This document shows, one piece after another, positions 1 to 12,560 of a DNA stretch of 64,000 bases. The DNA is from Trogon surrucura (taxonomy: Eukaryota; Chordata; Aves; Trogoniformes; Trogonidae). Each line of letters opens with the position of its first letter. The stretch's first letter is position 1. The position numbers and the translations under genes are program-made. The stretch is from positions 1 to 64,000 of the forward strand of contig CM036620.1 of assembly GCA_020746105.1 (NCBI GenBank), in the 5' to 3' direction. Below the pieces are notes generated by a model. It was given only the letters and a program-made list of their open reading frames with translations. It did not search any database and was not told where the DNA came from.

Positions 1-1824
1 CACTTCAGACAATTGCTTCTGTCTAGCTCAGACGAGGGCAGGGACGCAGAAGTCTCTCAGATACAAAAGGGCCCTGTACCCTGAGTAAATGCAGACACTA
101 TGCCAAGCCTGATCTTTTTCCCTATTGCCCTTTATTGTCGTTACTTTGCACTCAAATGAGAGGCAGCGTTGTGGCGATATTCTGGTTAAAATACAAACGT
201 GAAGCTTGTTGCACCATCCTCTTAATGGCTGCGGGTTTCCCAGCGTGGTAACAGAGACGCTACTCTCCATCTAGGCAGCTAATCTCAAGGAAGAGATCTC
301 TGCCTGTTTGTCTCGAATTGAGGAGCAGCTACGCTCCTCAGCGGTCACTGACAGGGATTTACAAAACATCTGAGATGAGTACACAACTCAGATTCGTGTA
401 TCTGACTGCAACAGGAAACGGAAGCTCTGGCAGCATCCAGGCCCGTTTCCTCGCTCAGCTGCAGTGCAGACTTCGCCACAAAAACGACTGGGAGCCGAGC
501 AGATCTCCTGAGCCTGCCGATCAGGCGGCAAAAGGTAAAACGTGCTGTTCACGTCCTTGAGGACTCGCTGCCCTGCTGAATTTCAGGAAACGCGTCCCAA
601 GCCCACGTTCCTGCCCTGGGAGAGGGTGCACCTGGCCAGATCGCTCTGCGGCATTACCGAAACCTGAGGCACGCGGGTCTGAGAGCCGTCAAACGAGCTC
701 ACTGAAATCAGGGAAAGGGAAATTCGCAGGTGGGAAGAGGAGAAGTAGTGGAGGAAGAAGCACCTTTGTTCTTAATTACCCAACAGGTTGTCAACATTAG
801 GAGCTCACCCTCAGCAAAGGAACATGATATACCTGTGGGAGAGGGTTAGTTCGGCACTGCCTGATGTGGTATAGTGTCATTTTGCAAAACCAGTCTTATC
901 AGTTGCACCAGGTACTAAGCAGGGCTCAAGAGTAACACGTGGCTCTACAAGACGCTCACTTTACCTTCATATCGAACTTAGCTTTTCGTTCTCTTAGGAA
1001 AACAAGGTCACTCCGTTTTTTTGCAATTAGAAACAGCATACAAAAAAACCTCATTTGAATGTCAACATGAACAGAAGCCTACCAAGTGGTTTCAGGGAAC
1101 CCAATGGGTTTCAACACTTCTGGACTTGCGATCGTGAGATGCCTTCAGGCCCTTCTAAGAAGCTGCTAGACATGATTCTTTCTTGCCTATCATCCGAAAT
1201 TCAGAGCAACTTGATAGAAATTGTCCTGCAGCAGAATCACCAGTAGTGCAATGCATACTTGACTCTTTGCTCTGTTCCTTTTGTAATGCTGATGGGAGCC
1301 CATAGCAGGTGTCTCCTTTCAAGTGGGGAATATTTTAGGGGCCAGGATCAACTGGAGCCCATTTTTTATTTTTCCCTCCCTTTTTTGAGCTTAAGTCATG
1401 CCTCACAACGCACACATTTTCACTAGAGCAAGCTATGTAATGAGTGACCCCAGCGTAGGTGTGGCAGCAGACACCCCCCCTTTGAGGCACAAGGACTGCT
1501 GTCAGGTCAGCAGTTTTCTGGGTCTGGCTTGTATTATGTTTATTCAACAGGTTAATAACAAGTTCACACATCATAAGCGCTATTCAGGCAATATTTTATG
1601 GCAATTTAGGTTCTGAAACAAAAAATAATACCACACAGTATTTTTTTAATTACCTTTACAAACCTGAATTTTTTCCTAGCTGTTCTAACCACTGCTCCTT
1701 GCAGCCCGAGACACACAGTTCTCACTTATTTACTAGATCTGAACGTGTAAGCGGGTGACCAGCTGCCTTTTACTGATGCAAGGCAGAGTATCAGAAAGGG
1801 CAGAGGAATCAATCAAGAGCATAC
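1..1824 (-). other. BMP3: BMP3 intron 2 (partial)
   Basis: This non-coding stretch lies downstream of the BMP3 exon 2 donor on the minus strand. I looked for the final BMP3 exon, which should encode a segment like PSNHATIQSIVRAVG and end in CACR, and found neither in any minus-strand frame. That exon should therefore be left of the window. Short open frames here look like chance, and I recognise no repeat. Confidence 0.7.
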
Positions 1825-2735
1825 CTTTGGAATTGGGAACTGGCATTCCCCTGAGCAGTAATAGGCATCGAAGGATTTAGGCGAAATAATCCACTCGCTC
1901 CAGCCAATGTCTGCAAAATCCACCTTGAGATAGCGCCGGGCACAATACCTTGGCTCATTCCACTGCTTCCTCCTCGCCTTCTTCAGCGTTTGCTCATCAA
2001 ACTGGAGAGTCTGGCTCTTCTGGTGATGATTCTTCCTCTGCTTTTTCTTACTCTTTGCCCTCTCCGCTAGTTGTGGCTGGAAGGTTTTGTAGGGCTTTCT
2101 GTCTTGCCATCTCTCATCCTCATTGTACTGGTACTCGGCTCCCGGGAGCTCGTTATTCTGCAACGGCAACAGGGCGTTCGTGGAGCGTTTTCGACGCCGC
2201 TTCCCGAGGCCGCTCCACACGTGGTCTTCCGGCCTGGGCAAGACCTTACCCAGAGGATGACGGTGCCCTTGCAAACTAGAGACAACGCTGTCTGGCTCTG
2301 AAATAGCCGAATCATTGGCATAAATCAGAATGTAGGGTTTGTGGCGAGAAGGCGCCCTTTTCCCGGGCTGATGGCTGGTCAGATCCATTTTGACACCGAT
2401 CAGGAGTTCATCGCCTTGTTTTGCTGCATGCAGGAGCCGAGTGATATCCTTCCACTGCCAGGACAGGACGTCCTGGTAAGCAGTGGAGACATTTATGAGG
2501 AAACGTCCCAGGCTCTGAGTCCGGTTCCCCACAGAAGGAAAGCTCCAAACTGAAAGGTGAATCTGAATTTCAGATTTCCTGCTCCCGAGGTTAGAACAGT
2601 TTCTGGACTGGGAACAGTTCCCCTGAGCTTGCAGCAGATCACCAATATAATAATACACTGAAGCCAACAAGACGTTTTCAGACTCGGTGAGCGACGTCAA
2701 GTTAAACATGTACATCTCCAGGTTTTCAGGGCTCC
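1825..2735 (-). CDS. BMP3: BMP3 exon 2: prodomain, furin site and start of the TGF-beta domain
   Basis: Bone morphogenetic protein 3 is a secreted TGF-beta-superfamily ligand that generally opposes osteogenic BMP signalling. This exon supplies residues 124 (shared codon) to 427 of the predicted precursor. It holds the rest of the prodomain, beginning near [20 protein letters not shown], with possible N-glycosylation sites at NLT, NRT, NVS and NDS. A basic furin-type site, RRKR, lies at about 304-307, followed by [20 protein letters not shown], which is nearly identical to other BMP3 proteins. The cystine-knot domain starts at Cys388 ([15 protein letters not shown]), with CSGEC at 417-421. The acceptor reads ttttcctag|gg and completes a glycine codon begun in exon 1 (phase 1). 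The donor follows FPIPK as aag|gtatgc (phase 0), the position known for BMP3. GDF10 is the closest paralogue, but the [11 protein letters not shown] and FDAYYCSG segments favour BMP3. The remaining knot cysteines belong to an exon outside the window. Confidence 0.97.
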
Positions 2736-3732
2736 CTAGGAAAAGAAATACTTACTAAGACTACAGGCATTTCCAAATATGGCAGAGAAAGGACCCAGCG
2801 TGCTGCTTTCCAAATTATACCTTAAGTTCTCGGGAAATGTTCAGGCAGTGCTGTAGGAACCAGTTTAGGCCACTATTCTGAATAATAACCAAGCTGGTCA
2901 ATGAGTGACCGTAAATCACACACTTTCAATCTAGTTTCCTTGCAATACCTAACTCCATCCAGAACTGTACATTTCCTACTGCTCCAACTTCAGAAAACAA
3001 ACTAGGTCACAGGAACACAGCTCAGTAACAGATGCACCCAAGACTTGATCTATCATCCAGAAATCTGAGTGATGCCATAGTAAGGTTTTGCTCTTCTGTT
3101 CTCCTCTTTCTGTAACATTTCCAACACCTTCCCTCTCGAAACGCACTCAAGCGACACATCTGCCCTGTCCAGACTAAAGAATTGTCTTCCTTTGTTCGAG
3201 ACAATTGGGACACCAATGACACATGGGTGGCACTGAACTGTGCCTTCACCCAGACCTACCTGATGCTGCACAAAGGCTCCCACTGCCTTCACGAGGCACG
3301 GGGTCCCTTTGTAAACCTCCATTACCCTCTTGAGCCATAAGCTCAGTTGGAAGGAAAAGTAGGGATGCTCAATGTGGCAGCAAGTAAAAGCCTGGATTCA
3401 GATGGGGCAGGATTCTCAGAGTCAACATCATCTTTCACGGGCACTGTCAGGTAAGTAACTAGAGCTTCGACTGCCGAGATGTTTACTGCAAAAGAGCCCA
3501 GCTGGTTCCTTTACACATTGCACACTGCTCCACTGTGATCTGGGCCTCGTCTATAAGATTAGGACTTTGAGGCCATCTTAGGTTCTAAAGACGTCAAAGA
3601 GATCATTAAAGAGGGACCCAAAAGCACGTAACATCTGGTACTGCTCCCTTTATATATCAAGATGCAGAACAGGTAAGCAAAGATAGAAAGCATTACACAT
3701 TTGAAAAGCTAAACGAAAAGGCAGACTGAAAC

Positions 3733-4387
3733 CACAGAATCGCAGAATGTCAGGAGTTGGAAAGCACCTCAAAACATCATCTAGTCCAGCCCCCCTGCCA
3801 AGCGGGATCACCTACAGAAATGCGTCGAGGCGGGTTACGATCGTCTCCAAAGAAGGTGACTCCACAACCTCCCTGGGCAGCCTGTGCCAGGGTTCTGTCA
3901 CTCTCACTGTGAAAAAGTCTTGCTAATGTTTTTGTGGAACCTCCTACATTTCAGCTTGCACCCATTGCCCCTTGTCCTGTCATTGGACGCCGCTGAAAAG
4001 AGCCTGGCTCCGTCCTCCTGACGCTCCCCCTTGACATATTTATAAACATCAGTGAGGTCACCCCTCAGCCTCCTCTTCTCCAAGCTAAAGAGCCCCAGCT
4101 CCTTCAGCCTTTCGTCATAAGGGAGATGTTCCACTCCCTCCATCATCTTTGTGGCTCTGCGCTGGACTCTCTCGAGCACTTCCCTGTCTCTCTTGAGCTG
4201 AGGGGCCCAGAACTGGACACAATATTCCAGATGCGGCCTCACCAGGGCAGAGCAGAGGGGCAGGAGGACCTCTCTTGACCTACTGGCTGCTCCCCTCCTA
4301 ATACACCCCAGGATGCCCTTGGCCTTCTTGGCCACGAGGGCACGCTGCTGGCTCATGGCCATCCTGCTGTCCACTAGAACCCCGAGT
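3733..4387 (-). mobile_element. CR1 LINE fragment, 5'-truncated
   Basis: This is the 3' part of a chicken-repeat-1 non-LTR retroposon, with its sense strand on minus. The minus strand encodes the end of the CR1 reverse-transcriptase [21 protein letters not shown], then a stretch with [40 protein letters not shown] and a C-terminal region. The low-coordinate end has the short tail motif typical of CR1 (minus strand, cattctgcgattctgtgg). The open frame of about 156 codons is unusually well kept for a dead copy, which suggests a moderate age. The 5' end stops near 4387, as expected for truncation during insertion. It sits in BMP3 intron 1. Confidence 0.95.
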
Positions 4388-7300
4388 TACGAAGGTTGTT
4401 TCCTTTCGAGATTAACCAGTCCTCCCTTACAACAAGACTAACGTATTGGCCCCTCAAGCGGTCGGTGACATCTGCGTGCGCCAACCGGGTCTTTCTGACA
4501 GCAAGGTCAGAGCTAGGCACAAAAAGGAGCACAAAGTTACTGACAACAGCCTTGCACATGGCAAAGTTACGTGGCTCACGTCACAAGATGTGGAGAGATA
4601 AAACACCAGGATAGAATCACTGCTTAATCACTATTAAGGCTTGGATGTCAGCTCTGGAGAAAGAGACGATTCACCATTTATTTATAATGAGGTTAAGGTA
4701 CGCAAGCTGGTGTGACAGTCTAAGTCAGCTAGGCCTGCTGCTAACTGCAGCCGAACCTTCCCTCTAGAATAATCAGGGCCAGGACTGATTACACAGGGTA
4801 AATACAGTCATCCCACCCTGGACATTCCGTTGATTTTCATGCCAGTCAGAATTGGAAAACATTTGCTCGTGCTGCTAAAGATAAACGGAGAGTACTAGAG
4901 CAACCCTGATAACCCAAACAAAGCCAGCCCAACACCTTGGGGTTTGTGGGGTTGATGGGAGGTGACAAAATGCACCTGCTTGCCTCTGTGCGGGGAGAAG
5001 GAGCCAAGGACAGCCCTTCCTCATGGTGGGGGTGCCATTCTATCGATTAACGAGGGATGCGGGTGGCAGCGGGGTTCACCCAGCTGTGAAGTGAGAGAAG
5101 TCACCCCAAGTGCAGGTATCCTGCACGAACCCAAAGACGCTCCCCTAACGTGGGCTGACCTAGGAAACCAGAGAAGTGACTGCTTTAGTCCCCATTGGGG
5201 TGCAAAAGAAAGGCTTGGGGGTAAGGCTTAATTTTTTATTTTTTTTTTTTAATTGCCTGCTTGGACCGCTGGGACATCTGTCCTTAAGAGGAAGAGAAAT
5301 ATAGATCCAAATGCTAAGGTGCTATTGAGAGCTATAAAACCGGGCTGTATGGAAAAGTCAAACATAGTAAAGCAAAGGTTTGGCCTGCAGCCCCCCAAAG
5401 GGCTGGAAACAGCCATCACGTTAAGATAGCAAGGGAGGACAGAGTTAAATGCTTCCTTGACATCATGGAATGCCAAAACTTTATCAAGAGGCTGAGGAGA
5501 AGTTCTAGTTTACAGAATGTGGCACTAGGCTTTCTCTCTTGGTTTGTTTTTTTTAATTCCTAGCAACGACAAGTATAGAGATGCCCGCCAATGAAGCAAA
5601 AACAGCTTCCTCCCTTACACCCTCAAAAGACTGTGCTAAGCAAGTGAAAACATCATTTCCAGTATGGACCTTTCAGCTTTATGCTCTGGGTGACACTCAG
5701 TGCCTCCAGGCTGCAACACCCCAGCTGCTGCAGATGCTCAGGTAACCCTGGTCGAATTCTCCCTCTGCCTCCCAGTTGCGACGCCAACAAACTAAGCGGT
5801 CTCTTCTTCCAGACACGTTGGGGTTTGTTTTTTTTCTCAATATTCTAACGGAGACATTACAAAGCAGGAATCGGTCTCGCTAAAAAAGACAGAACTTTTC
5901 TCCCCAGCACATCACGTGCACTGCTCCATGAAATCAGGGGGAAACCACCACCGACTTCCCAGTGAAACTGGGGAAAAAGGCAAAATCATTTAAGGAAGAC
6001 ACTCTTGGTGAGACAAGGAGTGCAGCCTGACGGTGGGTCACACAGTTACATTTCCAAGAGCTGAAAACTCACATTCCAAACCCTTCCAAGTTTCAGCGAT
6101 TACTCGTGCCCGGGGAGCTAGATTTTCTTTGAATGGGATAGTCCTTCTAAATCCTAAAGCCCAAACGGCTCTGTATTACATTTGTACTAAGCACACACGA
6201 GGACCTGACTTCTGCCTCATCTGTAATCACTGAAATACAGTTAACATGCAGTTTGGCAGAGCACTAAGGACCTAAGTCTAAGGCAAAACATTTACATCTC
6301 ATGAGCGCCTGCTAAAGAAGCTGTCATTGGAATCACCGTTGTATACAGAATGACTAGTTTTGATTGTAATTGCTACCGAGAATTCCACTGCTCTGAATTG
6401 CCATACTGCAGCGGAACAGGGAACAAGCTGCTACGTTTACAAAGAAACCCTAGATGGCGTCAAACGCTCACAGGAAGAACAGTTTTGATGACAAGCATTG
6501 CTCTCCCACTTGCAGCAGGCAGTGCTCTACTACCAAAGAGGCCCTGTGAGCTCGGCTGAGTTGCACATCATCCAGCTTGCAAACTCACCTTGAAACCAAA
6601 CCACAGCTCACACCAGACCCAGCTCAGAGCACTACAGCTGACCTGCTCAAGCTTCAGAGGCACAGCCCCTGCCTCCTACAACAACTCACAGCTGTGCGGA
6701 CTGCACGTTAGTGGCATTAACAACGGCATGTTAAGAAAAAGCAGTAGGCCTGTGGAGACTGAGGTCACCGGCATGAACATATTCACGTTACGAGGGCCAT
6801 TTCCAGGCACCACTAAGCTGGAATGAGTCCGCCAGCATGTGGTCTCTCGACCTTTAGAGAGGATTACCTGACCTTTGTATGGGCTCCCAAATCTGTCTCG
6901 CGGGTGAAAAAGGATGCAACAACGAGGACCATCACTTAAATGAGATACTGACGTGGTGCCCTTGTGCCGGCGCACAGAGTGAAGAATGGATCAGAGTCTC
7001 TGATATAAAACTCTGTTGTTGTGGGTTCACAGCCCAGCTACCAAAGCTCACTCAGAGCTGGAAACAGGAACAAGTTCCAGAACAGAAACACCAAGTTGGA
7101 AGCCAGATTTCTTCCTTTCTCCCACCTTCATTCCTACTTGATTGCCGCTTCCTCCTTAACCACCGAGTATTTTGCAAAAGAAAATATAGGATCTGGGTCG
7201 CTATTTTGTTAAAGCACAAGACTTTGTGCCAAACTGGTTTTACTAATTCTTTCAGCAGAGCAAAGAAGGCCATAGGAGCTAGTAACTTGACAGAAAAGGT

Positions 7301-8204
7301 TAAAAAGCCCACCACTCTGATTAAAGCTATCAGCTACTTCCTTAGAGAACCTCAAGAAGCAGCGACGATGCACGATCAGGATCTAACTTTCACATGCACT
7401 GTATGATACGAAAATACGCACATCCATGTGCTGCACAGTAGGCACGTGATCTCTCTTCTGTAGGTTTTAAGCAGAACACAAGGTCAAGCTCGAAGCTGGC
7501 ATAAGCTAAACAAGTAAGGATGTTGCAGGCGGTAAGAGAAGCCAGAAATTCAAATTCTGGCTCTGGTCCTCAGACACCAAACCTACAAATACTGCCCATC
7601 TGTCTTCAAGACAGATTTTGGTTTACAGATTTTGGGCCCGGCCTGCCCAAATCATACTTGAATGGTTTTCTACTTCCTTCTGCCTAAAAACTACCAGGAC
7701 GCTGCTGCTTGAATTTTGTTTCTAAAAGCAACACAAACCAACCACAACGAAACCAAACCAAAAACTTCCTACCCCAACCTAAAAGACGTACACTCTCGCA
7801 TCTCCTGCCTGTATGCTTTTAAAGCTATCGTTACAAAAGACTCTTAACATTACTAAAGCTCAGAGTCTAAACTTTCGGCACGGTCTGGTTTTTGCAGGTT
7901 GACGGCGGCTGGTGACTATCCCGTGTCCTCGGACAGTACTTGGCCTCCCCTCTTTGCGTGGGCATTTCACACCACAACAAAGGAAAGGCAGGCATCTTGA
8001 AAAGCAGGAGAACATAGTTCCTAAACCACAAGAATTGGCCTAGGGGCAGGTGCAATAACTAAAATGACTTGAAATCTAGTCAATAAAAAAGAGTTTAAAG
8101 TAATTTCTAACTGCATAGCTTTACCGTAACATCATTAGAGGGACCCTCCAATTAAAGTCGAGTTTTTTAGCTGACTCTTTTATAAGATATGTTCCTTGAG
8201 CAAA

Positions 8205-8505
8205 GCTACGATTAAAAGCGCTTTCAAAAAATAACTACAAGTCTTGCGTTTGAGGCTGTCTTTCATTTCGTGCAGCATGTCTCCTGCAGATCCCGAGCCT
8301 CAAAAGGTTCGGATCGGCACGCGCACCCCTAAAGGAAGTAGGTTTCTACAGAGAGGTTCGGTCACGCAGAAAGGACAACGCCGCAATGCAACTACGCCTA
8401 CTGCGAATGGTGCGCATCCTCGCCTCGCTTGTGATGGATTCAGGGCCTGGAGTTTGGCACAGGCGTCGAAGGTTCCTTTTCCACGCGACTCCCACCAAAC
8501 GATTA
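8205..8505. other. CpG-rich patch in BMP3 intron 1
   Basis: I count 23 CpG dinucleotides in about 300 bases, far denser than the surrounding intron; a less dense continuation runs to about 8900. No coding exon or known repeat is recognised. It could be an internal regulatory element, an alternative promoter or an old CpG-rich repeat. Confidence 0.5.
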
Positions 8506-11119
8506 TGTTCTGAGATAACAGAGCAAGATTAATAGAAAACTAATTTGCCTGAAGAGATGATCACACACACATTCATCAAATCCAAAAGCCAAAACCCCCA
8601 GCCAAAACCACGGACCACTTATAATCCAATAATAATAATAAGCCTAGTCGTGAAACCTGGTGCGGAAGCGATTACAGGGCAGCGCAGGACGGAAACTGGA
8701 GAGCTGCCCACGCAGGGCCAAAGCTCCTGTCCTATCATCGCGGAGCACTGGGCCACAGAAGAGAAACCTGCACTTAACAGTTGTAAGGACGCCTCTTTTG
8801 ATCAAATATGTCCTAGTTCTTTCTCTTCGTCTGCGTGCTGCGAGAGCGCAGCTGCCATATGCAAGACCGCTTTTCTTCGACCGGAAACAGGGACACCTTT
8901 CAACAAAACCTACCAGTTCTCAGTCTCATCACACCACGCTATCTTAACAGGGTCTTAAAATTTTGTCTGGTGCGTTATATCTGGGAGACTGGGGAAAGGT
9001 CTTTCCCATGTACTGCAGAAGAGACAGAAGCTCTCCAGGAAAAAAATGAGGACTGAGAAGTTTCACAGCCACAGTTGGCAGTTGGGATTCACAAAACCCC
9101 CAGTATCTGGCATTAAAATACACGATCGCACAACGTATGGTGAAAGCGCAAACCAAATCAGTAAAGATTTCCTTCAAGGCCTCCTGTGTAGGTGCAGGAG
9201 AAACTCTCAGGGAAGTTCTGCTCACCGCAGACAAAAAGCTCTCTCCTGCAGGCGCTTGCGGGGGGGGACGCCATAATGTGCTGCGGGAGCAACGAACACA
9301 TAACCAACTACTCTAACTGATGCAGCCACACTACGGACAAGGGGAAACCTGTGGGAGACCGGATCCTGCAGACGAGGAGTATAACAGTCAGAGCGCAGAG
9401 ATCTGGAAAGAAACTACCTTGAAATACTGCGGAGCTACCCATTTCCATTGTAGGGCTGACCGGGCAAGTCAGGGACAATGAAGAAGCCAGAAAAAGCTGT
9501 TTCACGTCTCCCTCCTCACCACTGAGGAACATGTCACGTAAGGGTTTTCTGGAAACGCCCTTTTCTGTCACCAATAATCATATAAAATGAGCTGCTGCTG
9601 CCTACGGCGAGAGAAAGACAACACCTAACTGGTTAAACACTTTGCATAAAAGTATCAAAAAACGTAGAACCACTTCCAATTTATTGCTTTGGCACTTGAA
9701 ATGTGAAGGTATTGTAGCACGAGGGAAGGGATTAGTGAACAGTGTGTTCATAGGACTGCTGCCACCCAATGTCAAGTGAAAGCATAAATATAATCAGAAA
9801 GACCACATAGATGGGATTTCAAGCAAAGGCCTTCTAGGTTTAAAACAATAAATATCTTGAATCAGATATGCTTAAAGGAGCAAACATCACTCTGCGGGGA
9901 CTACACCTTCCCCTTTCCATTTTTTTATTATACCTCCTCTTTCAGTGAGAAAAGTGCTTATTTCAGAACAATGTAACGTAGGTATTTCAAAACAGAATTG
10001 GTATTTCAAAAACCACTCATCTTGGAAAGTTTCTCTGTACAAGCAGCAAGCGGGGGGGAATCCCAGCTCTCCATCCCCCAAAAGCAGGGTCTCTATGCCT
10101 CTAGTCCCTAAAGCCTCTCTTGTGGACAGGAATACCTGCAGTAACACACGATGGAGAGCACTTGTTGAACTAAATTCTAAGATACCAGAGCCTCTTAATT
10201 ACTCGTGGCACTCAATCTCTGCGCAAGGCTATCCTGCAACAGTCCTCCTTGCATCGGAAGATCCTGAGGTAAGGAATTGCAAAGAAACCCAAGGCGAGTG
10301 GCACCCAGCTCTCAGTTTTCTGGGAGAGACGGGAATTGATGCAGGTCACCGAAACTTCTAGGCAGCGCTCAGCTTTACCAGTGTGTGGCATGACAGTTGT
10401 CATACAAAGGTTTGGGGATGCAGTGGGTTTGGGAATCATCTCCCACCGAAGGGCAGGTTTGGGCTGCAGCATTTCTGCTGAACCCTTGTACAAAAGCAGA
10501 ACAACGGACCCGGGGAACGCAGTGCCAAGACTGTCATTGTCTCTTTCGGCTAGGACACCGTTCTTCTGGGATCTTACGTACATGGCCCCCTCCCACACTG
10601 CCCTTAATGAAAAATGACTCTCAATTTAAATAAAGCTACCTGTACATGTCAGTCTGTAATCGCAGAAAGATCTAAGCGTCACCGCCAAAGACACCGAGAT
10701 ACAGCATTTACTATGCACTAATTATGCTTAAAAAACCTCACCTGTCACCACCTTTGCTTGCCAGTACTGTCACCAAGGTCTCAAAGATACTATCTGCAGA
10801 TTATCTAAAGGCTAGCCGACCCGAGTTCTTGCCCCATCACACGCAAATCATGCCTTGGCTTCAACAGAAGCCACACATACAAAACACCTGATAAAAAGAG
10901 CCTCCAGAGAGCATCTGTTCATTACCCCACTTCCTCGGTACAGAACCCAGATATCCTATGTCAGAGACACTCCACACAGACTTGGAATAATCCATAATTA
11001 AAATACGGGAGTCAACGCAAACATGACATCCTGAAACACAAGACTGCTGCTGCAGCAAGAATTACTTCCCTAACCCCTTCCTCACCTTCTTCCCTTACAC
11101 CTGGCTCCCCAGGTGCAGT

Positions 11120-12560
11120 ATCACTGGGCTCTCACCCAGCCCGAGCCCCAGCTGCAGTGCTTCGCAAGGACCCACAACTGCGTATTGGTGGACCGGCAGC
11201 TACTCGCCTCGCACTGTTTCACCCAGAGCCGAGCCGACCAGGCGGCGGTCCAGCCCTCCCAGCCAACCCCCGGGACAAAGAGGGGTTTCCCGCACCCCGC
11301 CCCATCCTCCACGCCCCGGGACTCACCTGCGGGCAGCGGGCGGAAGCCGCGCACCGTGTTCCCCTGACGGAGGGGCAGCCCCAGCGGGTCCGGTGCCTGC
11401 GTTGTCGCTGCCCGCCCCCTGGTGCCACCGCTGTAGTGGTCGTAGAGGCGCAGCATGTGCTCCGAGACACCGTCCCCCAGCTCCAGCCGCTCCAGCCGCT
11501 CCTCCCGCTCCTGCCGCTGCCCGGCACTGTAGTCACCTGCCGTGGCTCTGGCTCGGGGCCGGTTGCTCCACAGCCCACCCGGTGAGGCTTGCCACTGCAG
11601 CCCGGACCGGCCAGCCTTCAGCGCGTCCCCTGGTGCCAGGCAGAGGCAGCCCCAGCCCAGGCACAGACACAGCACCCAGCGGGTTGCTGCCACCATCCTG
11701 CTCCTCCGACCTGGCGCTGGCCACCCCCTCGTCCCGGATGCAGCGGAGACACCGTGTCCCTCAGTGGGGTCCGCTTTGGCTGGCGGCAGTGGCTGGCTAA
11801 AAGTAAGACAGGGTTATTCTCCTTTTCGCGGGGGGCGCGGAGAGGGGGTGCGATAGGAGTGGAGGAAAAACGACAAGAAGAAACAGAAGTGGGGCGGAGG
11901 AAAGCACCAAGGTATCTGCCGTCTGCCCCTCCTAGTGCTTGCTGTCAGGGAAGGTGTCGATTCCCACGGCTGCGCAGGTTGCTTTTTGGCGAAAGATGGA
12001 GGTGTCGCTCTCCGCACCGCTGGATGCTTGCTCCCCGCTGAGCGGTGCTGGCGCAGCCCGGGTGAGCTTTTGTGGGGTGTGAGTGCAACCCCAGCACTCG
12101 GGGCTGCTCCCGGCAATCAGCAGCCAATCCCACCGATCCTCCCCTTAAGCACCGGCTGCAGCGAGAGGCAAAGCGAAGGGAAACCACCCCCCTGAAGGAA
12201 AGCACACACAGAAACACACGCACGCCCCCCCACGCGGGCGAATGCAGAGACAGAGGGAGACTTGGCTCTGGAAATTCCATCACCGGGTGGGGGAGGGCAC
12301 TCAGGCCTCTCCCCTCGACAGTCCCAAGGCTTGCCTGGGCTCAGAGCACAGTCCAGAGCAGGCAGCTGGCAGGGAGGGCAACGGGTCTGCGCTGCGGGGT
12401 TCAGCCCTGCCCTCCCGAAGACGAGCTCTCCGGCCCTCTGCGCCCACCTCTGCTCCCCTCTGACCCGGGCAGGGCTTGCAGATGTGACCCCGCAGGCCAC
12501 GGGAAGGGCTGTTCGCCATGCCCGGGTGGAAGGAGGACAAGCCCTTTCAGGCACATAACC
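11120..12560. promoter_or_regulatory. BMP3: CpG island / BMP3 promoter region
   Basis: This GC-rich, CpG-dense block covers BMP3 exon 1 and about 0.9 kb upstream on the minus strand. It has GC-box-like segments (for example ggggcggagg near 11892) but no convincing TATA box beside the start codon, which fits a CpG-island promoter. I cannot fix the transcription start. Several long open frames on both strands (such as 11589-12041 and 12072-12893 plus) are expected in such GC-rich DNA. Confidence 0.7.
11327..11696 (-). CDS. BMP3: BMP3 exon 1: signal peptide and start of prodomain
   Basis: This is the first coding exon of BMP3, residues 1-123 plus one base. The start MVAATRW was chosen because it opens a hydrophobic signal peptide (about residues 1-25, VLCLCLGWGCLCLAPGDA) in the frame that continues into the prodomain. 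The segment VSEHMLRLYDHYSGG (about 77-91) matches the hallmark VSEHMLRLYD of BMP3 precursors, and QGNTVRGFRPLPA (about 111-123) matches the conserved NTVRSFR region at the exon end. The stretch between signal peptide and VSEHML is variable and rich in Arg and Glu (QREREERLERLELGD-like), as in other species. The exon ends at gcag|gtgagt (phase 1), which fits exon 2 at 2735. Together the two exons give 427 residues; the missing exon would add about 70, near the usual BMP3 length. Confidence 0.95.

Larger units (their letters stand above)
2736..11326 (-). other. BMP3: BMP3 intron 1
   Basis: This is an intron of about 8.6 kb with a GT donor (gcag|gtgagt) beside exon 1 and an AG acceptor beside exon 2. 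It contains one CR1 fragment (3733-4387) and a CpG-rich patch around 8205-8900. The longest open frame, 6879-7406 on the plus strand, has no recognisable protein features and is treated as chance. I see no other exon in it. Confidence 0.85.

Noticed and set aside
6879-7406. 175-codon plus-strand frame in BMP3 intron 1
   Set aside because: No recognisable domain or codon pattern, antisense to BMP3, no splice context; treated as chance.
8770-8830. Minus-strand DIFDQKRR followed by a stop, similar to the CFAP299 C-terminal VIFDHISRR
   Set aside because: It lies inside BMP3 intron 1, has no matching upstream residues such as PGDN, and a better last exon in correct phase was found at 22415-22510.
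11589-12041. 150-codon plus-strand frame overlapping BMP3 exon 1 and its upstream region
   Set aside because: It is antisense to confirmed coding sequence in a CpG island, where long frames arise by composition.
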